64,000 nt of DNA from Bordetella genomosp. 9. GTDB taxonomy: Bacteria; Pseudomonadota; Gammaproteobacteria; Burkholderiales; Burkholderiaceae_B. Made by a program: the position numbers and the translations under genes. Where the stretch lies: the NCBI RefSeq assembly GCF_002119725.1, contig NZ_CP021109.1:1116001-1180000 (forward strand). Reading direction: 5' to 3'. This document shows, one piece after another, positions 1-7,110 of this stretch (positions are counted from its first letter, which is position 1; every line of letters starts with the position of its first letter). The notes beneath the pieces are model-generated. The model did no database searches and was not told the DNA's origin. It worked only from the letters and a program-made list of their open reading frames with translations.

Positions 1-231
1 CAAGCTCCTGGAAGGAGGCCGCCTGGCTGGGACGCGATCCGAAGCCCCGGCTGCAGGGGCCGTTGTCGCGCTGCCGCGACAGGCCGGCCCCGGATAGCGG
101 CGGGGCCGTCCGTCCGTTTGGCGGAAGTCCCTGTTTTATGTACAATTCCGCTTCTTGGCTGGGGCCGCTTTCCGCGATCGCCGGTCAGGACCCAGCGAAA
201 TGATCCAGGCGACGCCTGCATCCGTCGCGAC
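1..231. other. Upstream flank of tRNA-Lys; possible 3' end of an unidentified gene
   Basis: The first 97 bases are open on the + strand in frame 2 and end at a TAG at 95-97. This could be the last 31 codons of a gene lying outside the window, but the tail is too short to recognise. The rest of the stretch holds the promoter of the tRNA gene (separate entry) and a leader of about 80 bases. I see no other gene. Confidence 0.25.
118..146 (+). promoter_or_regulatory. Sigma70-type promoter for tRNA-Lys
   Basis: TTGGCG at 118-123 and TACAAT at 141-146 are separated by 17 bases, the ideal spacing for a sigma70 promoter. Transcription would start near 153, about 80 bases before the mature tRNA. Inferred from motif fit only. 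Confidence 0.55.
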
Positions 232-307
232 GGGCTGTTAGCTCAGTTGGTAGAGCAGCGGACTCTTAATCCGTAGGTCGAGTGTTCGAGCCACTCACAG
301 CCCACCA
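232..307 (+). tRNA. tRNA-Lys (anticodon CTT)
   Basis: This is a 76-nt cloverleaf with the 3' CCA encoded at 305-307. The acceptor stem GGGCTGT (232-238) pairs with ACAGCCC (297-303). The anticodon stem GCGGA/TCCGT closes the loop CTCTTAA, which gives anticodon CTT for the lysine codon AAG. The T-arm GAGTG-TTCGAGC-CACTC and the D-arm GCTCAGTTGGTAGAGC are intact. A terminator follows 25 bases downstream, so it is probably a single-gene transcript. Confidence 0.97.
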
Positions 308-329
308 GAATTCCTTTGAACACAAGCGC

Positions 330-821
330 TTAGCCCACCCGTCGCGGTGGGCTTTTTGCGTCTTGGGGTTTTCCCCTCGGGCTTCGGTCCGCCGCCGTGC
401 CGTCGAACACCAGCGCCACCTTCCCGAAATGCGAGCCGTTCTCCAGGTAGCGTATCGCGTCGGCCGCATCCCGCCAGGATAAGGAGCGGTCGATGACCGG
501 CTTGATATCCAGTGCTTCGATGGCGCGGATCATCGCCTCGAACGACTCGCGGGAGCCGACCGGGATGCCCCGCACTTCAATCTGGCGGGTGAAGACCTCC
601 AGCGGGTTGATCGCGCCGTCCTTGCCGCCCGGGTAGCCAATGACATGGATCTGGCCCCGCCGGGCGGTCGCCCGCAAGGATTCGGAGAACGTGCGTGGTC
701 CTCCCACCTCGATGACATGATCCACGCCGCGGCCGTCGGTCATCGCCAGTACGGCCTCGGACCAGGCGGGATGCTGCCGGTAATTGATGCCTCCAAAGCG
801 CGAGGCCCCGGCATGCGAGGG
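330..821 (-). pseudogene. 5'-truncated zinc-type alcohol dehydrogenase (MDR family) remnant
   Basis: On the minus strand this encodes only the C-terminal third of a medium-chain dehydrogenase/reductase. The recognisable homology begins around 815 (residues reading AGASRFGGINYRQHPAW). It continues through the Rossmann-domain pieces GRGVDHVIEVGG, GQIHVIGYPGG and a family-typical C-terminal SHFGKVALVF near 405-420. The catalytic zinc domain and the first half of the NAD domain are absent. No start codon with a ribosome site precedes the homologous part; the first ATG (743) is inside the domain. Homology fades where the LysR gene ends at 823, which looks like a deletion junction. After VALVF the frame runs on for about 25 unrelated residues across the tRNA terminator. 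Confidence 0.75.
332..357 (+). terminator. Rho-independent terminator of tRNA-Lys
   Basis: AGCCCACC (332-339) pairs perfectly with GGTGGGCT (346-353) around a six-base loop and is followed by a run of five T. It lies just behind the tRNA. It also overlaps the last codons of the decayed dehydrogenase on the opposite strand. Confidence 0.85.
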
Positions 822-822
822 G

Positions 823-1788
823 TCAACGGCGATGGTTCCGCTTCGAAGCGGCGTGGCGCGCGGACCGTGCGGGCCGCCCCCGCACGGCGGCGTCCTGTAG
901 TTGCGGCGCAGCCTGACGCAGATATTCCCACAATCGGTCCGCGACCGGACCGTGCGGCCGATCGCGGCGGCGGGCTGCGACGAGTTGCTCCACCCGCCCC
1001 GGCAGGTGGCGTCCGGCGATGGAGACCAACGTGCCTTCCTGCAACTCCCGCTCGACCAGAAAGTGGGGCAGATGTCCCCACGCCATCCCCTGCATGATGA
1101 TTTCCTTCTTCATGCCGGGGTCCGGAACCGTGTATTGCGGCGCGCCCGGAATCACGAAGTGCTCCTGGGGCGAGGGACGACGGGCGCTGTCACGAATCAC
1201 GCATTGGGCGAGGTTGCGCAGCTGTTCGGGCTTGATATGCCGCGATAAGGGGAAAGGAAGGAACCCTGGGGCTACCACCGGAATCAGTTCGACCTTGCAA
1301 AGGTCCAGCCATTCGATACGCGTGTCGCTCTTTTCGATGCGATGAAGGATCAGGTCGGCGTCGCCTTCGAGCAGCCGCTCCCAGGGGCCCGTGACCGCTT
1401 CCACATCGAGATGCCACCGCGTCGCCGGGTGGCCGGCGAAAAAAGGCGCCAGTAGCCGCAGCGTAGCAGCGGGCGGACAAAGGTCGCCCATCACCACACG
1501 AAGCTCGGCTTCCTCCCCAATCGCGAGTTGCTCCGCGTGAGCCTGCAACGCATGCCACTCCAGCAGCAGCGACTGCGCCTGCCGATGGAAGGCGCGTCCC
1601 GCCGCCGTCAGCCTGACCCGGTAGCCGCTCCGATCCAGCAGGGCGAAGCCCACTTGCCGCTCCAGCCGCGCGACGGCGGCGAATACGGCCGGATGCGTCC
1701 GGTGCAGCGCCAGTGCGGCGGCCTGGAACCCGCCTTCGCGGACAACGGCGTCGAAGCAGCGAAGGTCTTGCAGCGTGAATGGCGGCAT
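823..1788 (-). CDS. LysR-family transcriptional regulator
   Basis: The 321-residue protein has an N-terminal winged helix-turn-helix (about residues 5-65; FDAVVREGGFQAAALALHRTHPAV is the typical LysR helix pair) and a periplasmic-binding-like effector domain (about 90-290). I chose the ATG at 1788 over the TTG two codons upstream. It is divergent from the alpha/beta hydrolase, with a 128-bp shared region holding an inverted repeat, so it probably controls that gene and itself. The last 25 residues are Arg/Ala-rich, exceed the usual length and abut the dehydrogenase remnant. The natural C-terminus may therefore have been replaced by read-through into decayed sequence. Ligand unknown. Confidence 0.85.
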   Translation of the reverse strand: MPPFTLQDLRCFDAVVREGGFQAAALALHRTHPAVFAAVARLERQVGFALLDRSGYRVRLTAAGRAFHRQAQSLLLEWHALQAHAEQLAIGEEAELRVVMGDLCPPAATLRLLAPFFAGHPATRWHLDVEAVTGPWERLLEGDADLILHRIEKSDTRIEWLDLCKVELIPVVAPGFLPFPLSRHIKPEQLRNLAQCVIRDSARRPSPQEHFVIPGAPQYTVPDPGMKKEIIMQGMAWGHLPHFLVERELQEGTLVSIAGRHLPGRVEQLVAARRRDRPHGPVADRLWEYLRQAAPQLQDAAVRGRPARSARHAASKRNHRR

Positions 1789-1798
1789 TGTCAACGTG

Positions 1799-1828
1799 AA
1801 TTACAGAGATGCTGATCACTTTGTAATT
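1799..1828. promoter_or_regulatory. Inverted repeat, candidate LysR operator
   Basis: AATTACA (1799-1805) and TGTAATT (1822-1828) form a perfect 7-bp inverted repeat with 16 bases between. It lies 11 bp upstream of the LysR start and 89 bp upstream of the hydrolase start. The half-sites contain the T-(N11)-A style symmetry LysR proteins favour. Inference from position and symmetry. Confidence 0.4.
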
Positions 1829-1916
1829 TTCTCAAAACCGCCGCGTACATACGATGACCGCTGTCATGGCCCCGACGCCAACCGGCGGACGGGCTCAACC
1901 CAAGAGGAGGAAAACC

Positions 1917-2714
1917 ATGTCAGCGAATAGCATCTTCACTACCAGCGACGGCCGGCGGATCGCTTATCGTTTGGAAGGGCAGGGCGGGCGCCCCGTGTTG
2001 ATGTTGTCCAACTCCATCGGCACCGATATGTCGATGTGGGATGGCATCATGCCGGCGTTGCTCGAGAGGTTCCAGGTATTGCGCTATGACATGCGCGGCC
2101 ACGGCGGCTCCGATGTTCCCTGCGGCCCTTATTCGCTGGACCGGCTGGGACGCGATGCGTTGGAACTCATGGACGTCCTGGAACTCGCCCGCGTCGATGT
2201 TTTGGGGTTGTCGCTGGGCGGTATGGTGGCGCAGTGGCTCGCCATGCACTTTCCCGAGCGTATCGACAGGCTGGTGCTGGCCCACACCGCGGCGTACCTG
2301 GGACCGGCCGCGCAATGGGAACCGAGGATCCGGACCATCCTGCAAGCGCCGGCCGAGCAGACCGCCGAGGCCTTCCTGGTCAACTGGTTCCCGGCGGCCA
2401 TGCGCGAGCGGGACGACCCCGCGCTGGCGCCGTTCCGCGCCGTGCTGCTACGCACCCAGGCAAAGGGGATCGCCGGCTGTCTGGCGGCGGTACGCGATAT
2501 GGATATGCGCCGCGGCCTGGCGCTGATCGACCGTCCCACTTTGGTGATCGGCGGCCGATTCGACACGGTGACGAGCGCCCAACACAGCGAAGAACTGGCT
2601 GCCGGGATCCCGGGCGCCGCACTGGTGCTGCTTCCGGCCGTGCATATGTCCAATGTGGAGTTGCCGGAAGCCTTTATCGACACGGTCGGCCAATTTCTTT
2701 CGATAAGCGGTTAA
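1917..2714 (+). CDS. Alpha/beta hydrolase, 3-oxoadipate enol-lactonase-like
   Basis: The 265-residue cytoplasmic alpha/beta hydrolase has a complete catalytic triad: nucleophile Ser99 in GLSLGG, Asp216 in GGRFDTVT and His243 in AVHMSN. The oxyanion region near SNSIGTD (31-37) and the overall layout match 3-oxoadipate enol-lactonases (PcaD), which open the lactone ring in the beta-ketoadipate pathway. No other pca gene is nearby, so the substrate is uncertain. The ATG at 1917 is preceded by AAGAGGAGG (1902-1910), which decides against the in-frame ATG at 1854. It is divergent from a LysR gene, the usual arrangement for regulated catabolic genes. Confidence 0.8.
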   Translation: MSANSIFTTSDGRRIAYRLEGQGGRPVLMLSNSIGTDMSMWDGIMPALLERFQVLRYDMRGHGGSDVPCGPYSLDRLGRDALELMDVLELARVDVLGLSLGGMVAQWLAMHFPERIDRLVLAHTAAYLGPAAQWEPRIRTILQAPAEQTAEAFLVNWFPAAMRERDDPALAPFRAVLLRTQAKGIAGCLAAVRDMDMRRGLALIDRPTLVIGGRFDTVTSAQHSEELAAGIPGAALVLLPAVHMSNVELPEAFIDTVGQFLSISG

Positions 2715-3314
2715 GCGGGCAGGCAGGCGGCTTGTTGGCGTGATCCGTCGTTCAACGCGGATCGGATCCGCGATACGGCAGCAGCGCGTGCAGCGGTTGG
2801 AGTGCCAACATGCCCGCCCCGTCCGGCAGGCATTCGGGCTGGCGCGGTACGGCGCGAGCATTTTCGCGTGCGTATCCCGAGTCGCGTTCGCAGTGTGGCG
2901 GCTTGCTACCGAAGGATGACCGCATTGGCCCATCCTTCTGTTTCGGACGGATGACGAATCGAGAAAATCAACAAATGAAAATATTTAAAAAAGATCTCTC
3001 GCGCCTGCACCGGCGAACCGTGTAATGGATGTAATTTATTTCGCTCCATTTCGTCCTTATTCCCGGGCGCCTTGACTCATTTCAACAGCGATACAAATGT
3101 TTAGAAAGAAAGATTGCTGTGCTTCACGTCTAGGATGCACCGGCCGACCCGCTCAGCCGTTTGGCTGGTGAATTAGGCCTAATCCGTTTCCGCGTTCCAG
3201 ACCTTTGCCCCGCTGATCAAGACGAATCGTTGCACCGTGGTGTCGGTGATGTGGCGTTCGTCGATGGGGAAGGGCTTGCTGTTTCGCGGCACGGTGACCA
3301 ACAGTGAGGGACCA
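2715..3314. other. 600-bp AT-richer intergenic region upstream of the capsule operon
   Basis: I find no convincing gene here. The stretch from about 2950 to 3140 is clearly richer in A+T than its surroundings. A perfect 8-bp hairpin GAAGGATG/CATCCTTC lies at 2911-2938, and a palindrome CGCGGATC-G-GATCCGCG at 2756-2772 directly follows the hydrolase. TTGACT at 3072-3077 is a reasonable -35 hexamer, but I see no well-spaced -10. The size and composition fit a complex regulated promoter and 5' leader for the capsule genes. Confidence 0.5.
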
Positions 3315-4592
3315 GTGGTTAAAAGAATCGCAGTGTGTGGCCTGGGTTATGTGGGCCTGCCGGTCGCCGTGGCGCTAGCCCGGCGCTTCGATGTCATCGG
3401 TTTCGATGTGGACAAGCGCCGCATCGCGCGCCTGAAGGAGGGCGACGATTGGACGGGGGAAATCGAGCGCCATGTGCTGCTCGACTCTTCCCTTCGCTTG
3501 ACGAGCGAAGTGACGGAGCTTGAAGGATGCGATTTCTTCGTCGTGGCCGTTCCTACGCCGGTCGATGAGAAGAACAACCCCGACTTCTCGCTGCTGGTTC
3601 GCGCCTGCCAGCTGATCGGTCCCGTCCTGCGTCCGGGCAATATCGTGGTTTTCGAATCCACCGTGCACCCCGGCGCCACCGAAGAGATTTGCGGGCCGGA
3701 ACTGGAAAAAGCCTCGGGCCTGCGTTGCGGCGTCGACTTCAAACTCGGCTACAGCCCCGAGCGCATCAATCCCGGCGACCGCGAACACCCGCTGGAGAAG
3801 ATCGTCAAGATCGTGTCCGGCCAGGATGCCGAGTCGCTTGAAATCATCGCCGGCGTCTACGAAAAGATCATCGAGGCGGGCGTCCACCGGGCCTCCTCGA
3901 TCAAGGTCGCGGAGGCTGCGAAGGTTCTGGAGAACACGCAGCGCGACATCAATATCGCCCTGATGAACGAGATGTCGAAGATCTGCGATTTGATCGGCAT
4001 TCGCACCTCGGAAGTATTGGCCGCCGCGGGAACCAAATGGAATTTCCTGCGGTTCACGCCGGGCCTCGTGGGGGGGCATTGCATCGGCGTGGATCCGTAT
4101 TACCTGACGTCCAAGGCGCAGGAGCTGGGCTATCACCCCGAGGTAATCCTGTCGGGCCGTCGGATCAATGACGGCATGGCGGCGCACGTGGCATCGCGCA
4201 TCGTCCAGGTGCTGGCGCGCAACGGCAAGCTCAATGCTTCGACGCGCGTGGGCATTCTTGGGATGACGTTCAAGGAGAACGTGCCCGATATCCGCAATTC
4301 GAAGGTGGTCGACCTGCATCGGGCGCTGGGCGATTACGGCATTGCGCCGGTGGCCTGCGATCCGATGGTGGACGCGGCCCAGATGGAACACGAGTACGGC
4401 ATCAGGCTGGTCGATCGGAAGGACTTCAGGAACATGGACGTCCTGATCCTGGCCGTGCCGCATCGCCAGACGATGGAGTCCATCTGGGACGACCTGCCGG
4501 AACTCGTCAAGAGCGGAGGCATGGTCTGCGACCTGAAGTCGGCGCTGGATAGCAGCCGCCTCCCGTCCGATCTCTTGTACTGGACTCTCTAG
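3315..4592 (+). CDS. tviB: UDP-N-acetylglucosamine 6-dehydrogenase, Vi-capsule type (TviB/WbpA family)
   Basis: TviB oxidises UDP-GlcNAc to UDP-GlcNAcA with NAD+, the first committed step of Vi-type polymer synthesis. The protein has an N-terminal NAD fold with GLGYVG (9-14), a central dimerisation domain and the UDP-binding C-terminal domain. The thiol nucleophile is Cys256 in GGHCIGVDPYY, and Lys203 in AAKVLENT is the conserved catalytic lysine. I chose the GTG at 3315, preceded by GAGGG at 3306-3310. This gives 425 residues beginning MVKRIAVCGL, the length expected for TviB. Reading from the upstream GTG at 3237 would add 26 residues ahead of the Rossmann fold. It is the first gene of a ten-gene operon; tviD follows after 37 bp. 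Confidence 0.9.
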   Translation: MVKRIAVCGLGYVGLPVAVALARRFDVIGFDVDKRRIARLKEGDDWTGEIERHVLLDSSLRLTSEVTELEGCDFFVVAVPTPVDEKNNPDFSLLVRACQLIGPVLRPGNIVVFESTVHPGATEEICGPELEKASGLRCGVDFKLGYSPERINPGDREHPLEKIVKIVSGQDAESLEIIAGVYEKIIEAGVHRASSIKVAEAAKVLENTQRDINIALMNEMSKICDLIGIRTSEVLAAAGTKWNFLRFTPGLVGGHCIGVDPYYLTSKAQELGYHPEVILSGRRINDGMAAHVASRIVQVLARNGKLNASTRVGILGMTFKENVPDIRNSKVVDLHRALGDYGIAPVACDPMVDAAQMEHEYGIRLVDRKDFRNMDVLILAVPHRQTMESIWDDLPELVKSGGMVCDLKSALDSSRLPSDLLYWTL

Positions 4593-4629
4593 GTTCAGGC
4601 TGTCAACCCAACATCAGAGGCGACCCTGA

Positions 4630-7110
4630 ATGGCTGCTTTCACCATTGCCCCTATTGGAACCTGCCGCATCCATACCCCGCTGCGCGACGCCGTGGGGCG
4701 CTACCCGATCAAGCTGCAACTCGGCCGCAACTACGGCTTCGTGCATACGAGCGCCGAGGCGCTCCAGCAGGCCAGGTTCATGTACGGCCAGTGCGAGATT
4801 CCCGCCGACGTGCAAAGGCTGATCTTCCGCCCGTCGAACGGCGAGCAGGCCCGCCGCGGAACCCATACGCCGGCCGACCTGTACATGATCGAGCTGTCGT
4901 CGCGCAAGCTCCTCACGATCGACGGATACCCGATCCAGTCCAACTATCTGGTGCGTTACTTCAGCGAATTCTTCGCCGACCGGACTCGCACGCGGACGTT
5001 CTGGTCCCTGGCCGCCGCCGACCGGCTCGAGGAGCGCCGCGCGCTGCTGGATAAAGACCCGGTCTTCAAGAGTCTTCCGTCGGACGAGCGGGATCTGCTG
5101 GCCCGCATCGTCAAGCGCGACCTCGACGACACGGAAGTCGAAGCGGATATGCGTCAGCTTGTCGATCTGCTTGGCAAGGACAAGGTGGTTTTCGTCACCC
5201 ACGTCAACGCGTTGACGCCCGACAATGTGCCCATCGAGCAGCGGCAGCAGCTGATCGCCGCGGTCGGCGCGGCAGCTGAACGCATCGGCGTGCCGTGCTA
5301 CGACCCGACGCCGCTGATGAACCGGCTGGGCCAGGCCGACGCGATGGAAAACGGCGGACTCGACCTGACGCATTACACCGAGCTCTTCGCCGAGCGCCTG
5401 TCGGCCGACTGGTACAAGAGCTACGTCAGGCCCAGGATGGGTGCGTCCGCGCCGGCGCCCGCCGCCGCGCGCCTTTCGGCCGACGAGAGCGCCGAGCGCA
5501 TCGAGAAAACCTGGGATTCCGGGGACTTGCGCGAGGCCTCGCGCCGCGTGCGGGACGTGCTGCGCCGATATCCCGGACTGCCCGACCATGTCACGCTGCT
5601 GGCCCGCATCCAGGCGGAACTGGGCGATTACGAAGGCGCAATCGCCCTGTTGGAAAACGGCGATGGGACGGTGGCGTCGGGCAGCAAGGCCGAGCAGATT
5701 CTCATGCGCAGCCACTTCGGGCTCGGACACCACGATATCGCGTACTCGCTCGCAGCCGGCTTGTTGGGCGACGAAATAGAAACACCCGAAATCGTCCGTG
5801 TCGCTGCGGTTTGCGCCGCCCAGCTTGGCAATGTGGACGAGGCGATCGGGAACTGGCGGCAGCTGTTCCGCATTTCCTCCGCGGACGAGGACGAGGCGCT
5901 GGAGGCGGCCGACACGGTGCTGTCGATGCTGCAGGCGAGCGGGGACATGGACGCCGTCACCCGCTGGGTGGACGAGGTCCGCGCGAAGATGCCGTCGTAT
6001 GGCCGAGGCTTCGCCGTGTTGTGGCGCGACCGCCTGATGGCCGGAGACCGGGCCGGTTTGCGCGCCCTCGCATCGGAGTCCCCCGCGCTGTCCGATCTCG
6101 ATGCGCTCGAGCTGGTGAAGGAAGCGGCATGGCGCGGCTGCATGGTGGCCGCCAGCGCGTTGGCAGTTGCCTGCGGATTGCCCCAGAGCGAGCAGGAGGA
6201 TATCCGTGCGTGGCTGCGTGCACAGTCGCAGGCATGGGCGGAAGAAGGCGCGCGTGCATTGGAGGAAGGGCGCCTTCGCGATGCCGCGGAGAGAATCTGC
6301 GCGCATCGTATGCTGGATCCCGATGCCATGGCCGGCGTTCGTGCGCAGCGGGCGTTCGAGCGCGCAATGCGCACCCGGGTGCGGGCCGCGCTGCTCGCGG
6401 GAAATCACCAGGAAGTGATCGAGCTGACGGATATCGCGCTCGATGCAAAGGTGGATTTCCCCGAGCTGGACGCCATGCGCGGCAGGGCGGCCGACGCGCT
6501 GGGCGACAAAGAGACCGCCATGCGGCATCTCAAGCGGGCGGCGTCCGGCGAGTCCGCGCCGTTCAGCACGCTGCTGTTTTTCGCCAGGGTGGCCTTCAAT
6601 GGCGGCTGGTTCGGTGAAGCGATCGATGCCTACAACGCCGTCCTTGTCCACCCGTCGGCGGATCAGAACGCGAAGGACGAGGCGGAGCGCCAGCTGCGCC
6701 GCCTTGGGCCGCGCTCGATTCGCGCCGCCCGGGAAATGCTGGCGGCGGGCAATCATCAGGCGGCCTGGGACCTGTTGGAGCGTGTGGCGCAGTCCTGGCC
6801 CGAAATGTCGGAGATCGCGCACGAGAAACGCCGCATCCTGGCGACGCTGTATGCCGAGTCGCGCGCGCTGGATCCTTCGAGCGCCACCGAGCGCCTGGCG
6901 CTGGGCGAAAGAATCCTGAAGCTCGTGCCCGACGACCCCATCGGCTTGCGGGCCGCCGCCGTCGGGGCGATGCGTCTGCACCGCTTCGAACAGGCCTTGC
7001 CTTACTGGCAGCGGCTCAAGGAACGTTCGGACAACCCGGAGCAGTTCGACCACTATATCGAACGCTGCCTGGTTTGGATCGAAAAAGCCAACCGCAGGAA
7101 GGCCGCATGA
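4630..7110 (+). CDS. tviD: Vi polysaccharide biosynthesis protein TviD-like: SGNH/GSCFA-like domain plus TPR repeats
   Basis: The 826-residue cytoplasmic protein has two parts. Residues 1-270 resemble an SGNH/GSCFA-type esterase-acyltransferase fold. They carry GTCR (10-13) where the nucleophile block is expected, Asn193 in HVNALTPDN and a DxxH pair at Asp245-His248. Residues 285-826 are helical repeats of TPR type. Length and position after tviB match Salmonella TviD (831 residues), linked to O-acetylation of the Vi polymer. Acetyl transfer is therefore the likely job, but it is inferred here. The residue after Gly-Thr is Cys rather than the Ser of classical SGNH enzymes. The ATG at 4630 follows an AGAGGCGA site. 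The stop overlaps the tviE start (ATGA), indicating translational coupling. Confidence 0.8.
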   Translation: MAAFTIAPIGTCRIHTPLRDAVGRYPIKLQLGRNYGFVHTSAEALQQARFMYGQCEIPADVQRLIFRPSNGEQARRGTHTPADLYMIELSSRKLLTIDGYPIQSNYLVRYFSEFFADRTRTRTFWSLAAADRLEERRALLDKDPVFKSLPSDERDLLARIVKRDLDDTEVEADMRQLVDLLGKDKVVFVTHVNALTPDNVPIEQRQQLIAAVGAAAERIGVPCYDPTPLMNRLGQADAMENGGLDLTHYTELFAERLSADWYKSYVRPRMGASAPAPAAARLSADESAERIEKTWDSGDLREASRRVRDVLRRYPGLPDHVTLLARIQAELGDYEGAIALLENGDGTVASGSKAEQILMRSHFGLGHHDIAYSLAAGLLGDEIETPEIVRVAAVCAAQLGNVDEAIGNWRQLFRISSADEDEALEAADTVLSMLQASGDMDAVTRWVDEVRAKMPSYGRGFAVLWRDRLMAGDRAGLRALASESPALSDLDALELVKEAAWRGCMVAASALAVACGLPQSEQEDIRAWLRAQSQAWAEEGARALEEGRLRDAAERICAHRMLDPDAMAGVRAQRAFERAMRTRVRAALLAGNHQEVIELTDIALDAKVDFPELDAMRGRAADALGDKETAMRHLKRAASGESAPFSTLLFFARVAFNGGWFGEAIDAYNAVLVHPSADQNAKDEAERQLRRLGPRSIRAAREMLAAGNHQAAWDLLERVAQSWPEMSEIAHEKRRILATLYAESRALDPSSATERLALGERILKLVPDDPIGLRAAAVGAMRLHRFEQALPYWQRLKERSDNPEQFDHYIERCLVWIEKANRRKAA

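Noticed and set aside
232..307. tRNA-Lys considered as an attachment site for a genomic island
   Set aside because: I found no integrase gene nearby, and the sequence beyond it is ordinary chromosomal gene content. A repeat of the tRNA 3' end was not obvious by eye.
2810..3025. 71-codon frame in the capsule leader region
   Set aside because: Its composition changes abruptly within the frame, with no ribosome site and no recognisable motif.
3237..3314. Upstream GTG/ATG codons as the tviB start
   Set aside because: They would add 26 residues ahead of the Rossmann motif. The GTG at 3315 has a ribosome site and gives the family length of 425.
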